Assembly (NCBI RefSeq): GCF_037325665.1
Contig: NC_090248.1
Span: forward strand, 13,453,333-13,517,332
Origin: Littorina saxatilis
Taxonomy: Eukaryota; Mollusca; Gastropoda; Littorinimorpha; Littorinidae
Direction: 5' to 3'
DNA: 64,000 nucleotides
Positions 10,195-21,859 of the stretch are shown one piece after another. Numbering within the stretch: the first letter of the stretch is position 1; each line of letters starts with the position of its first letter. A program made the translations under genes and the position numbers. Under the pieces are notes generated by a model that searched no databases, was not told the origin of the DNA, and saw only the letters and a list, made by a program, of their open reading frames with translations.

Positions 10195-10560
10195 ACGAGT
10201 GACTTAAAATGTCCGTAGAATTCATGTTGGAGTGGGAGCTTTGATATGAAGGCTCGCATACCAGCACCAAAAGTGAAGGCACATCAGTATCACGGTCAAC
10301 TTCCTGGTCGTTCAGAGGTGTTGAGCTTTACGAAAAGTTCCATTCGTCAGATTTGGCCAGTGGCTGGGGAGGAGCGCTGAGAAACTACGTTTCGTGGTTA
10401 CTACTGCGGTACAGTACTAGCGAGCATGACAACTGTCACTTTGATTTTATACTTTTGCCGCCAGCAAGCCATCAATCTGAACATAACTGAAAAGGACAGG
10501 AGTTGCTCCTGTCATGACTTCAATATTTGGAGTTGGACTGACATTTGTTTGGGGAACTAA
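10195..10560. other. Unique-looking sequence, no gene seen
   Basis: I see no splice-consistent block, SINE head or repeat here. The next feature is a (TG)n tract at 10568-10607. Confidence 0.4.
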
Positions 10561-10607
10561 GTTATAGTGTGTGTGTGTGCGTGTATACGCGTGTGTGTGT
10601 GTGTGTG

Positions 10608-10936
10608 CAGGGCCGGACCCAGGGGGGGGGGGGGGGGGGGTTCCAGGGATTCCGGAACCCCACCCCTGGAAAAAGCATGTACCTTGCTTTGAGTGGTTTT
10701 TGTTTTTTTACTAGTTTTAGCACCAAAACAATGCTGCTCTTAACCCTCAAAACAAGGCCCAGAATGCACCAGATTGCACAGATTTTAACCGTTTTTCAAA
10801 CATTTTCCGGGGGAGCATGCCCCCAGACCCCCGTAGTTCGCAGCAGGCGCGCGCTTGTGGCTTCGCCACTTCGCTGATTTGCCCCCCCCAAAAAGGAGGA
10901 ACCCCCCCCCCCCCCTTACAACTCATTTGGTCCGGC

Positions 10937-10940
<4 letters not shown>
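10608..10940. mobile_element. hAT-like MITE (333 bp) inside a (TG)n tract
   Basis: The ends are CAGGGCCGGACC and GGTCCGGCCCTG, a 12-bp perfect TIR. It sits inside a (TG)n tract, so an 8-bp TGTGTGTG duplication is present but uninformative. Inside are a G-run near the left end, GGATTCCGGAACCCC, GGGGGAGCATGCCCCCAGAC and a C-run near the right end. Ends starting CAGGG with 8-bp duplications suit hAT, which is an inference. No transposase is encoded. Confidence 0.6.
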
Positions 10941-10996
<56 letters not shown>

Positions 10997-11285
10997 CGAC
11001 GTCAAAATCGTCTAGTCTATGAAGGTCTCTGAAATTCAACCCAAGATTATATATGGTACCTGTGAAGGCAGTTACCGTGACCGGGCAAACCAAGCAATTT
11101 TAGTTTTCATGTGAACATTTACATGATATACTCACGTGTGAGGCTATGGTTTAGTTATGAAATGTGTGGTCTCTCTCTCTCTCTCGTAATCGTCGTATGT
11201 TGGATAATGTTTCATTCAATGCAGTCTCAGATGAGATGGACCTGTCTCTGGGATAGTTAAAACTACTGTCTAGAGGTGTTTTTGT

Positions 11286-11735
11286 TTATGTCCTGCAAAA
11301 TGCAAGTTTTTGATTTGATGCAGTTGGTGTCTGATGAGAGCAGACGAATTTTCTCTTATTGCGCATAACACTACTGCCGTCTCGCCGCTGGACAACACAG
11401 CGGGATTCGTGCTGCTCAACGTCAAGTTTGAGATTTTTTGCTTGTAAATAAAACAAGAACAAACTAGCAACGCGAAAAAGGTCATCTTTTCGTGGTTTGA
11501 TTTTTAATTTTGACTGACTGAAAGACCTTTTGTAAGTAAAATAGCCTAAACACGTAGGCGCTCGTCTCACAGACTTGACAAAGCTGTAACGTACCATTTT
11601 CTCAATTCGGAGACTGATTTTGTTGTGAGAAGGGCATAATGGTATAACTATGTCTTGTTTCGTCGGAAAGTAAGCAAATTTAGGTAAGTCATCATCATCT
11701 TTACAGTTGGCAAGCATTAGTAAGTAGAATCGCAT
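11286..11735 (-). CDS. Uncharacterised 149-codon open frame, doubtful
   Basis: From an ATG at 11735 to a stop at 11286, the minus strand is open for 149 codons in sequence that is not simple repeat. The product would be basic and rich in F, K, R and S, with an acidic patch (KDDDDLPK) near the start. I recognise no domain, signal peptide or membrane helix. No flanking splice sites or promoter were identified. It may be a chance frame; around it (10990-11285, 11740-12046) I see no other gene. Confidence 0.2.
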   Translation of the reverse strand: MRFYLLMLANCKDDDDLPKFAYFPTKQDIVIPLCPSHNKISLRIEKMVRYSFVKSVRRAPTCLGYFTYKRSFSQSKLKIKPRKDDLFRVASLFLFYLQAKNLKLDVEQHESRCVVQRRDGSSVMRNKRKFVCSHQTPTASNQKLAFCRT

Positions 11736-12046
11736 GTCTTAAATTGTATGAGCGCGAAGCCGGGAAAGACCGTCTGCTTCGACTGAGTGAACCGGAAATC
11801 CCATGTGTCGTGCGTTGTTGCAAATATAAAGGATATCGAGCAACTTCAGTGGAAACATGAACGGATGATCAAAATAGGGCTGCGTGAGACTATCCAATCA
11901 CAACCCGCGAATTCCCCTACGTGTATATCAGAATTGCAATATATATATTTATCATGACGTGGAGAAAAGGCTAGGTAGTTCCCAAACGTTTGAGTCAACA
12001 CAACCTTCCATGAAGCTGTTGGTTTTGTTTACGAGCAGACTGTTAC

Positions 12047-13020
12047 TTAAAACATTGCAAGACTCCTCAGTTTTAAGGGGTTACTTGTGTGTTCAAATCG
12101 CTCGTCAGAAACATTACACATTTTGTGCACAGGTTCCTCTAAGCAATATGGACACATCTGTGCAAAGAAAAAAGGGGGTCGACGTATTAACTTTTTTTTT
12201 AGAATTTTTTTACTGGGGGTTGTCAAGTACGATTTTGCGAAAAACACTGCGATTTTTAACATGATCCCAACTGACATATTTAGCTCTACAAATAATAAAT
12301 GAGACATTAGTTTGTGTATATAAATGAATGGAGAGTATAACTTTATCATAAAACGGTACTTATCAACGTGCATTTTCAGAAAATGATCGAGGTTTATCGA
12401 GGGCGTACACATAAAATTATCACTCCTTTAGTAGTAAAAACGTATTTAAAAAAAATTCGCGTGTGAGAAACATTACACATTTTGTGCACAGGTTCCTCTA
12501 AGCAATATGGACACATCTGTGCAAAGAAAAAAGGGGGTCGACGTATTAATTTTTTTTTTAGAATTTTTTTACCGGGGGTTGTCAAGTACGATTTTGCGAA
12601 AAACACTGCGATTCTTAAGGGGTTACTTGTGTGTTCAAATCGCGTGAAAGAAACATTACACATTTTGTGCACAGGTTCCTCAAAGCAATATGGACACATC
12701 TGTGCAAAGAAAAAAAGAGGTTGACGTATTAACTTTTTTTTAGAATTTTTTTACTGGGGGTTGTCAAGTACGATTTTGCGAAAAACACTGCGATTCTTAA
12801 CATGATCCCAACTGACATATTTAGCTCTACAAATAATAAATGAAACATTAGTTTGTGTAGATAAATGAATGGAGAGTATAACTTTATCATAAAACGGTAC
12901 TTATCAACGTGCATTTTCAGAAAATGATCGAGGTTTCTCGAGGGCGTACACATAAAAATATCACTCCTTTAGTAGTAAAAACGTATTTAAAAAAAATTCG
13001 CTCGTCAGAACATAACTAAA
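12047..13020. repeat. Family F repeat, three tandem partial copies
   Basis: The module ATTACACATTTTGTGCACAG...CAAGCAATATGGACAC...GTCAAGTACGATTTTGCG occurs at about 12109-12258, 12467-12615 and 12649-12800. The follow-on module (CATGATCCCAACTGACATAT...GTATTTAAAAAAAATTCG) occurs at 12259-12465 and 12797-13003. The copies are nearly identical, so the tandem array is recent. More diverged copies appear at 13540-13880 and 30680-30760. Confidence 0.8.
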
Positions 13021-13159
13021 CTTGAACACAGCTAAGTTCACTGTATACAGATACAATACCTGTAAACAAAATAAGTTGTTGTCGTATTGTCTGCTTCACA
13101 ATTATTCCCGTACCAACCCCACCCCCATATCTTGACTGACAAAAATGATAAAAAAAGAA

Positions 13160-13322
13160 ATAATTTGGGAGTGCTGTTGGTCAGTTGGTAGAGCGCTGGA
13201 CTTGTGATACATGAGTTTGAATCAGGGTGAAGGGTTGGGGGTCGGAACATTTGTGTGCAAAGTTTCATGAAGATCTATCCAGTAAATTTCTATGAATCGC
13301 ACACCACACACACACACACAGA

Positions 13323-13376
<54 letters not shown>

Positions 13377-13990
13377 CCAGGGTAGATCAGTTAGTTTGTA
13401 AGGGGGGTGTTTTTAGAATTCAAGAGTGTAAATCGAGGTCGCAGAGCGCCCGAGACTGATCAAGGGGCATACGCCCACCCTCCCCCCCCCCCCCCCCCCC
13501 ACCTCAACACAAGAAAGAACAAAAAGTCGCACGTGAAATCCATTACACATTTTGAGCACATGTTTCTCTAAGCTATATGTCCACAACTGCAGACAGACAA
13601 AAAACTTTGTTTTCTTATTCATTTTTTTTTATAAGAGTTTTGTCAGTTTTGGGGGGTACCGGGTGGACACATATGACCTTACAGAAAACACTGTAATTCG
13701 TAACGTCATCCTAACTGACATTTTTATCTTTAGAAAAGATAAATAAAACATTACTTTGTGTAGATAAAAGAATGGAGAGTATCACTTTATTATAATACGG
13801 TACTTATCAATGTGCATGCCGAAAATTATCCAGGATTGGCGAGAGCGTACACATACAATTATCACTCAAAAACGTTGTAACACAAAATTGGCTCGACAGA
13901 TCATAAACAAATTTGAACACAGCTAACTTCACTATATACCGTTGCAATACCTAAGAAAACCAAAAGGTGTTTTCTTATTGCTTACTCCAC
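13160..13990 (+). mobile_element. Family F element with tRNA-like head and (AC)n
   Basis: A tRNA-like stretch (GTCAGTTGGTAGAGCGCTGG, then GAGTTTGAATCAGGG) precedes AGTTTCATGAAGATCTATCC and TGAATCGC. An (AC)n tract follows at 13308-13365, then a C-run at about 13483-13501 and the diverged family F module from 13540. The order head, core, (AC)n, C-run and module suggests one composite element; boundaries are approximate. Confidence 0.5.
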
Positions 13991-14079
13991 AATTATACCC
14001 GCACCACCCCCACCCCCATATCTTGACTGACAAAAATTGATAAAAACATTAGGTCAGGCGGTAGGGAGAAGTGTGGGTA

Positions 14080-14262
14080 CTGTGTGCAGAGTTTCATAAA
14101 AATCTGTATAGTAGTTTTCTCTGAATCGCAATACAAACACATACACCCAAACACTTGGTGCCTTTAGTGCACCGATACCCCCTGCCAACCCCCCCCCCCC
14201 CTTCCCTCCCCCAGATCCAATACCACCCCCCCCCCTCCACCACCCGCCCACCCCAGTAATCA

Positions 14263-14311
<49 letters not shown>

Positions 14312-14320
14312 GCAAACCAA
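14080..14320 (+). repeat. Second core-(AC)n fragment of family F
   Basis: AGTTTCATAAAAATCTGTAT and CTGAATCGCAATAC precede C-runs (14188-14240) and an (AC)n tract at 14265-14312. It is the same core as at 13262, here with a rearranged microsatellite/C-run segment. No reading frame of interest is present. Confidence 0.5.
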
Positions 14321-14394
14321 CCCCTCATAGCGATAAGAATAAGTACACAGTCAATAACTATATTTCTGACTATTTACAATTGGAATACATGCAT

Positions 14395-14395
14395 A

Positions 14396-14433
<38 letters not shown>

Positions 14434-14800
14434 TTCCCTCTCTCTCGAGGTATTACACACCGGTACGACCGAACATAAGGTATCAATAAACTCCTCTTGT
14501 GCAGCGGGTTGAAAGTATACCCTGATCCCTCGGAGATATACCTCCACTCCGGTCTGAACGACCTCACGTGACATGTTATATGGTAGAAGAGCATGCTGTC
14601 GCTTATTCTCCTTCTGAAGATGAGGTATACCCTCAGTTCGGTTAGACTGAAACGATGCTCAAGCAGTGGAATTTGTGTGTGGTTTGTTTCAGAGCAAAAT
14701 GTTATTTTATCCAAACAAGAAGATATTCTCGCGCACCGCCTTGTTCAGGATATCCACAAGTTGACAATGATGTGTGCGAAATAAATAAACAATGAAACGA
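14395..14800 (-). repeat. (CT)n and dispersed repeat end
   Basis: A (CT)n tract (14396-14448) is followed by TATCAATAAACTCCTCTTGT and GCGGGTTGAAAGTATACC. The reverse complement of that motif (CACAAGAGGAATTTATTGAT type) reappears at 15000 and 15399, inside the neighbouring arrays. A looser relative occurs at 29476-29690, also beside (CT)n. Confidence 0.5.
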
Positions 14801-14802
14801 AC

Positions 14803-15605
14803 CAGAACGGACGGACGGACGGGCAGACTGACGGACGGACTGACGGACGGACCGACGGGCAGATTGAGGGACGGACCGATCGATGGACGGACGGAGGGAC
14901 GGGGGGAGGGGGGGGGGGGCGGCGGGAGGGGGGGGGGGGGGTGGCGTTACGGGTAACCCCTCCTGATCCGGTCCTGCAGGGTATTCCTTCAACCCTCTGC
15001 ACAAGAGGAATCTATTCGGATACAGACTGAAGGACGGACGGACTGACGGACGGACTGATGGACTGACAGACAGACTGTCGGACGGACCGTATGGACGGAC
15101 ATACGGACGGACTAAAAGGACGAAGGAACGAATAAACGAAGGAAATAACGAAGGTCGGAACGAAAGAGCGAACGAACCAACCCACGAATGAACGAACGAA
15201 CGAACGAACGAGCAAACAAACAAACAAACAAATAAACAAGTAAACAATAAACAATAATTGTGTGCAATCTGGCCCATTTTCAGGGCATTTGTCAAACGTT
15301 TGGAGGAGGTCCACAGTTAGGCCTGGGTGGGGGGGGGGGGGGGGTTGTCCCACCAACAGGAATTCCCCCCCCCCCCTCTCCCCTGTATTGGGCCCTGCAC
15401 AAGAGGAATTTATTGATACGGACTGAACTTGAAGAACGGATTGACTGACGGACCGACGGACGGACGGACTGACGGACGTACTGAAGGACTGTCCGAGACG
15501 AACTGTCGAACGAACGAACGAACGAACGAACAAACGAACGAACAAACGAACGAACGAACTGACGAACGAACAAACTGACGAACGAACAAACAAACGAACA
15601 AATTA
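14803..15605. repeat. (GGAC)n/(GAAC)n tetranucleotide arrays
   Basis: Blocks of GGAC/TGAC units (14806-14900, 15030-15110, 15430-15490) alternate with GAAC/AAAC units (15125-15235, 15500-15600). Two inserts carry G/C runs and the CTGCACAAGAGGAAT motif. The long serine/arginine/phenylalanine frames read from it are artefacts of the tetranucleotides. Confidence 0.8.
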
Positions 15606-15660
15606 GCAAATGAATACATACATTCGCAGAAAGAAAAAGGCAAAAGGTACATTTGTGGAG

Positions 15661-15939
15661 TCAGTAAGGGGGGTGGGTGGGCTTCCGGAACCCAGGAACC
15701 TTGGGAATCCCCCCTGGACTAGAACACACACACACTGATCGACACTGACACACACACTGACACACACAACTTGACGAACGCACACACACACACACAATAC
15801 ACACACACACATCCACACCGGCACACACACACACACGCACGCACACACACACTGTGACACACACACGTAAACACACACACCGGCAATGACACTGACACAC
15901 ACACACACGTACCGTACACACTGACGGGCACACTGCCGG

Positions 15940-15974
<35 letters not shown>

Positions 15975-15975
15975 A
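15661..15975. repeat. MITE-like fragment then impure (AC)n
   Basis: GGCTTCCGGAACCCAGGAAC and CCCCCTGGACTAG resemble the left part of the element at 10608-10940, in inverse, here as a fragment (15661-15721). An impure (AC)n tract follows, with CACTGACAC variants, to 15968. Confidence 0.5.
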
Positions 15976-16519
15976 ACACATACTGACATACTCGCAACTG
16001 ACATAGCAGAGGGGGGTGGTAAGTCATTTGAACGTTTAATTTCTTTTGTCACAAATTTAACTACCCATCCGTTCCTTGTGTTTTTATTTTGAGATAGTTT
16101 TGTATTTTTAGTCACTGCAGCGAAGGGACATCACTCCCGCCACCTTATCTGTATCTTCTTCTGCTTGTTGCCGCAACACGTGTAGACCAGTCCAAATCGT
16201 CCAAATGTAGTGGTCATCTGCAGAGACGCCGCCGTGCCGTACAGCTTATCCTGGATGGGAGTCGGGATTCGCTTTTTTTGCACTGCCATTGATGCCAAGA
16301 ACGGAGCAGCCAGGGTCATTTCAATTTTCATCCAGGAATGGCACAAGCGAGCCAAACCGGCCGATGGTCTTTCGACTCCATGGAGACAGCTGGTGAAGGT
16401 AATACTATTTTTATTCCTACATTCGTGTTGACGACAGAGTGCAACGTTTCTAAAATATGATCGGTGCTAACAGAGCAGCAGGAATATACGTGCCCTTGAT
16501 GACTTGGTCACTTTCGGTT

Positions 16520-16731
16520 TCACGGTACCAGTAAAGTCGATCGAACCCCCCCCCCCCCCCCCTTCCTTTTAGGACCTAAACAAATCTGAAAAAATCAGGT
16601 CTTGAAAGGAAGAAGTCTTGAGATGAGAGTAAATATAGAGAGGTTGTGGACAGACAAATCTGAGAAAACAGGGTCTTAAAAGGGAGGGAGTCTTTAATCA
16701 GGGGATATTAAAAGTGTTGTTCCACTGTACT
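16520..16731. mobile_element. pogo/Tigger-like MITE remnant
   Basis: It ends in GTTGTTCCACTGTA and holds the repeating AGGTCTTGAAAGGAAG / GGGTCTTAAAAGGGAG pattern, with a C-run near the left end. The same pattern occurs at 24438-25116 and 38462-38545. TIRs reading TACAGTGGAAC inward are typical of Tc1/mariner-pogo relatives. The left end is poorly preserved. Confidence 0.5.
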
Positions 16732-16828
16732 ACCAAAAAGAGGGGATACTGTTTGATGTTACTGTAAAGACTTACAGTAACACTGTTCTCTCCGATTGCC
16801 AGTGTTTGTACTTTGAAACAGATTGTAT

Positions 16829-17126
16829 GACCGGCACGGTTGGCCTTGTGGTAAGGCGCCCGCCCCGTGATCGGGAGGTCGTGGGTTCGAACCCCGGCCG
16901 GGTCATACCTAAGACTTTAAAATTGGCAATCTAGTGGCTGCTCCGCCTGGCGTCTGGCATTATGGGGTTAGTGCTAGGACTGGTTGGTCCGGTGTCAGAA
17001 TAATGTGACTGGGTGAGACACGAAGCCTGTGCTGCCACTTCTGTCTTGTGTGTGGCGCACGTTAAATGTCAAAGCAGCACCGCCCTGATTGGCCCTTCGT
17101 GGTCGACTGGGCGTTAAGCAAACAAA
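16829..17126 (+). mobile_element. tRNA-derived SINE (family A) with 13-bp TSD
   Basis: The head GGTTGGCCTTGTGGTAAGGC (box A-like) and GTGGGTTCGAACCCCGGCC (box B-like) resemble a tRNA. The body contains GGCGTCTGGCATTATGGGGT and AAGCAGCACCGCCCTGATTG, and the tail is CGTTAAGC(AAAC)n. AAACAGATTGTAT occurs on both sides (from 16816 and again from about 17128), a target-site duplication that marks a fairly young insertion. The same family in opposite orientation is at 63645-63955. Confidence 0.85.
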
Positions 17127-17133
17127 CAAACAG

Positions 17134-17898
17134 ATTGTATCCTGAAATTTAGCACTCCATGTGTTAACATTTCCACTTCCAGGTCTGTAGTGTGCAAACG
17201 TGTTGTCACTGTTACAGCTGAAATGAACTAACAAGAATACTAGTCTGATGTACATAAAATATGGGAGAGGTTTGGGGTCGGGGGTGGATGGCAAGCATAA
17301 CATTGATAAATGACTATAGTTTTGCAGTGGTTTGCTCTCTTGTACTATGAGTGTTAACAGCAATTGTTTATAATTTGTTACTCAACTTACTGTAAGGACT
17401 ATTACTATTAGCTTTTCTCAGCAACTGCAAACAATTGTGACTTAATTGCAAGAGCGCTTCATTTAACATTGGGACACTTCTTTTGGTTTTTTTAATGGCT
17501 ATAGTGTAGAAACTAGAAATGCTGAGATACATTAATGTAGTCATGAACAACAGCAACAACAAAAACAAGAACATGTTTTGAATTCTGATAGCTAATGAAA
17601 CTGACAGCTTGATTAGAAATAGAATTATGTAGTTTTTGCAATTGCTGACTGAGTTGCATCCTTTGGTTTTACCTTGCATTGATTATCACCTTTGCTGACA
17701 ATTGACTCATTGAGTGCAGTATTGAGTAACGTATAGTTATTTTATTTCAAGTTAACTTCTGGCTCTGCATGGTGTTAATCCTACTCAAACTTAGTCAAAG
17801 TAAGGTATCATTATTTATGAATAATGTGAAGTTGAAGATACAAATTAATGAGAAAGTTTGTGTATTTTTCTGTACACTCTTGCTATTTACTGTTTCAG
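17134..17898. other. AT-rich unique sequence, no gene seen
   Basis: It lies between the SINE and the block at 17899 and would be an intron of the putative transcript. No conserved frame or repeat is recognised. Confidence 0.4.
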
Positions 17899-18469
17899 TG
17901 CTGAACCATTTGCTTGAATGCTTGATCAGATGATGACAGAGTGACACCTGGTGGTACCCAATAAAACTGCCTTTGCTGCTATAACTACAAGAAATTTCTA
18001 CAATTCAGAACAGTAAGTGCATGAGGTTCCATTTTAAGCTGTCAAGAGTAAATCTCAGGAATAGATTAGAAGATTTAGTTATGTCACACATGTCTTGCTT
18101 TCTTGACTTTTCTCACACTCTCTTGTCAGACTCAGAGAGTGCATGATTGTACATTTTTTTTACAGTAATTTTTTATGTTCCTAATTGGAAAACAAATGTG
18201 TCATAATCTTAGTGTTTAGGATAACTATATGGCAGAGAGAATCATGGAAATGATTGGGCGATGGGGGTGTGTCGCTGGTGTGCAAGAGGGTGGGTGGGTG
18301 TGGAGAGAGTAGTGATGGTAGTCAACTACTAACTAAAAGATTACTGATTGCATACATTTAGTGTTTATTGATTTGGAGGGTGGGGGAGGAAGGCAAGCAG
18401 TATTATTACATGTGTATGGGTATACTAGTTGTGCATGTTCCAAATGGGGGTGGAGGTTGGCATGGCAAG

Positions 18470-18645
18470 CAATAGCTCAGTCGGTATAGTGGCCTTGAAA
18501 CCGGTTGTGGGGATTTATTTCTCAGAATTGACGTTGTGCAGACTCTGCTTGGTTTCTGAATAGCTTATTAAGCCTGTGACTGTGTGCATACATAAAGATC
18601 TCAAGTTCACAGTTTCAGGGCTTGGAATTAATGGAAACATCAACA
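18470..18645 (+). mobile_element. Old tRNA-headed SINE remnant (family C)
   Basis: AATAGCTCAGTCGGTATAGT and GGGATTTATTTCTCAGAATT followed by TTGTGCAGACTCTGCTTGG match, with decay, the head and first body part of the SINE at 36972-37355. The tail is lost. Confidence 0.5.
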
Positions 18646-19888
18646 CACATGTAGGAAAAACTCAAAAAAAGGAGGGGGGGGGGAGTTTGGTCCCACGGTA
18701 GTGTTTGAATGAAAGCAATCTTACTTTTTAAGAGGGTAATCTTGCAGGACTATGATTCTTACATTGGTAGTTGACTAGTGTAGTTGTGGTTTTGTACTAG
18801 TGAGGAATGTCATCTATGTCATGTGATTTCTTGCTTCTTCTTTTTGTGTGTGCAGCTAAAGATGTTGGACCTTGCCTACAGCCTAGTTTTGCATAGATCT
18901 CCAACACCGTGGCTTTACTCTGAGACACCTCAGAAAACACAGCCTTTTCTGCTGCTGAAAGGTAAACATTAGGTTAAATTTGTGTTTGTTTTGATTTGTA
19001 TGTTTTCCTTTTGTAGTCTATGGCAGGAGATTTGTGCAGGTGTACAAATGGTAGAGGTGTCAGAGGAAATGTCCACTTGTTACTTGTCTCTATATCAGTA
19101 TATATGTATCACAAATACGCATCAAATGTACTGATCAATAGAGACCACATGGACAATTTCAAGCACTTTTCTGCCAGGGGTAGGGTCAGCTATGTAAGAA
19201 TCATGTCTTACTCTGTTCATGCAAAAATAAGGTTCTGCATTTGAATGAGTTTGAATCAGGCACCTGTGTTTTTGCTCTTGTTTGTGCCCTCTTGTGAACT
19301 GTTAACTTATGAACAACCACCCCAGCAAGCAACTCTTTACTGTTCTGAGCACAACAGAAGAGCGCATGGTCTGGGCATATGGATGGTAAACACATCTCAT
19401 GCACAAGTACAGGCCTGAAAGTGGCGAGTATTTTCAATTACTCGCCATGGCGAGTAAAAATCATGTAAATGGTGAGTAGAAATGTTAATCTACTCGCCAC
19501 ATGCGAGTAAAGTTGATAAAACAAATGGTTGTTTTGACGAGTAAAGTTTCAGTAAATTATGAGAAGTACATGTACTAGCAGTGCTTCATTTTGTGGACTT
19601 TCAGTGCTGAAGTATGATTGTGTGGATTGATCATTTTGTATTCTGTTATTCAGATTGCCACTTGCTTTCTTTTACATATATTTACAAGATGGTGGCTGAT
19701 TTGTGTGTGTTGCAGAACACAGGTCCATGAATAAAAGAACCCAGCTGGTATTCTTCATTCATGGAAAATGAAAGGAAATTTATCAGCCAGGATTCGCCAC
19801 TCACTCTGCTAAGGGGGAACCCCGGTCAGCCCTACAGTGGATGAACAGCTTGGTCCTTGGAGGGAAAGGTAACTACTGCAGCACTTTA

Positions 19889-20307
19889 GAAGGGGTCTAT
19901 GTCGACCAACAGTGGCTGTATTCCCTGTATGTTAATTTCCTGTACATATACAGGGAATATACTTCCGTTAGACGCCATGGAGTTACTTCAAGCTTGTGAA
20001 AGTGATTCAATGGACGAGAGTACCAGCGAGGAAAACATAATACCAGGCTGTTGGGGGTGGGGGTGCAGATGTTTCTTTAACTAAATCCGTTTTGATAAAC
20101 GGTCGAAGCATGTTTTGCTTGATTGGATGCCGCACGCGAATTCAGGATTTTAAATAGATTCTCCTATCTAACCGCAGTCACGCGCTTGGCGCAAGATTGT
20201 ACGATATTATACTTCTTTACAGAAAATCCAACTGTATTCCCGGTACACAGGGAAAACACCTATGGCTATGGGGAATACACCTTCTTTTGGTCGACATAGA
20301 CCCCTTC
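19889..20307. mobile_element. TIR element (419 bp) with a transposase-like leader
   Basis: A 21-bp perfect TIR, GAAGGGGTCTATGTCGACCA plus A, is at 19889-19909; its inverse is at 20287-20307. Inside, an ATG at 19977 opens a short acidic frame starting MELLQACESDSMDESTSEEN, which ends about 35 codons on. That may be the surviving start of a larger element's protein. Which DNA-transposon superfamily is unclear; no clean target-site duplication was seen. Confidence 0.65.
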
Positions 20308-21657
20308 AACCTTACAATATGTGAATGTGTAGAATATTATGCTTTTGCTTAAAGCTTGTTACATATGACTAAGACAGAAATGTTAATCATTCCCTTGGTG
20401 CAAATCATAAAAAGAACAATAGCGATCTGATGTACTGTGGATCAATCGAGGAAAAGGTGTGTATGACCTAGAAGAAACTGGTTTTGAAAGTGCTGAGGAT
20501 GGATGGAACATTGATGCAATATCATTTACTACATTGAACCTGGGTTTCAAACTGAAGTGCTTTTTTATTATGCTTCTTGTTATATATATGGTCTCGATTG
20601 ACTCCTGTGTTCAAGAGACTGTAAACAACCATAAACAATCTTGTGTTGTTATGTGGTGGTGGTTTTGCTGTTGTCTAGCATCTACCCGTAATTGGCTTTA
20701 TCAAATGCACCAGAAACGAGCATGAGTTTGTCGGATTAGTGAACTGTTTGAAAAACTTTAATGTATTTGTGGTTGACAGGTTGTTATTATTTCTATATTG
20801 TGTTCTTCTTTTTCTCAGGTGGGCTGTCTTCTGAAACATATGAATCGGGAGCGTCACATCTTTCTTCCTGAGACATCCCCTCTTGAAAATGGTGTGGCGT
20901 TTAGCTGAATGGAAACGTGGCAGTGTCCTGTTTTTCATAGCTTCGATGCGCGAAGTTGGGGATTTCAGCAGAGAATTTATTGATTGATTAATTAATTAGT
21001 TATTTAAGCTCACCTCACTCCTTAGTGTTATTTAGGGGGATGGGGGGGGGTGGTGTTGGCCTGGATCTTGTTAGTGAACTTTCTTTCTGGCAACTCGCAT
21101 CAGAAATTCCAGGTTTGCTTTCAAGGCAATAGACGGTTTTTGAAAATAATTCTGTTAGGATTATCAGCAGTCCGGAGGTGTAAAAATCCCTGTACTGCAG
21201 TCAGGTTTTTCAAAACATCTCGAGCACGCTCTACGCCTCTGACGGGCTGTATCCCACAATCGGGACAAACGACCAACTTGGATGTGTATGCCATGCGCAC
21301 AATATGATACCCCTTGCCTTTAAAAATCAGCGGTCACGAGTTCATCACAGTTCAGAATTTGTTGTGTAAAAGATAGCCGCTGTCAGCTAGCCATTCGTGG
21401 CTCAGGTGATTATATTTAATACAAATTTAAAAAAAGGTTTCTTATGTAGCGCACGCCGCACAGCATACACATCACAGTCAGTCGCTTGTCCTGATCGCAG
21501 GATAGCGTGAAACATGCTCCGGGAGACTGCCAATAATCCTTACATAGTTATTTAAAGAAATTGTGTATTGGTACAGCATGTTATGCATGTACTAAGATAG
21601 CTATTTGTAAATATTTGGTAGATATTTATGGTGGTGTCCCGAATTCTTGTTGCACAG

Positions 21658-21822
21658 GGGTACGGGTGGCAAGAAAAGGCCACCCTCTCAGAACGTGTTG
21701 CAGAGTCTGTTCTTCCTACCCTAGCCACAGTCGCACGCTGTAGGTGCAAAACCTATCCTTTTGATGTGTACCTTCAGACAGCAGTGTTCTGTGCAAAGGC
21801 GAAAGATGGCTGTCTGTTCTGC
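21658..21822 (+). CDS. Possible coding exon, 55 codons, unknown product
   Basis: The block is open in one frame throughout (begins GYGWQEKATLSERVAESV, ends AKAKDGCLFC), is exactly 55 codons, and lies between TTGTTGCACAG and GTGAGTAAG. Cysteines are spaced CRCK...FCAKAKDGCLFC. I do not recognise the family. Neighbouring blocks give no continuing frame, so coding status is uncertain; it may instead be the last block of the non-coding transcript. Confidence 0.3.
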
Positions 21823-21859
21823 GTGAGTAAGATGGGGCTATGGTCTTGAATGAGCTGGT

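Larger units (their letters stand above)
16121..21822 (+). ncRNA. Putative spliced long non-coding transcript (6 blocks)
   Basis: Blocks bounded by AG acceptors and GT donors: 16121-16398 (GTCACTGCAG before, GTAATA after), 17899-18012 (CTGTTTCAG / GTAAGT), 18856-18961 (TGTGTGCAG / GTAAAC), 19716-19868 (GTGTTGCAG / GTAACT), 20819 onward (TTTTTCTCAG) and 21658-21822 (TTGCACAG / GTGAGT). The second block has stops in all three frames and no single frame runs through the set, so a non-coding RNA is the simplest reading. The blocks could also belong to more than one transcript, or be chance matches. No expression evidence is available. Confidence 0.35.

Noticed and set aside
14702-15652. Long Ser/Arg/Phe/Val frames on the minus strand
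   Set aside because: They are translations of GGAC and GAAC tetranucleotide arrays.
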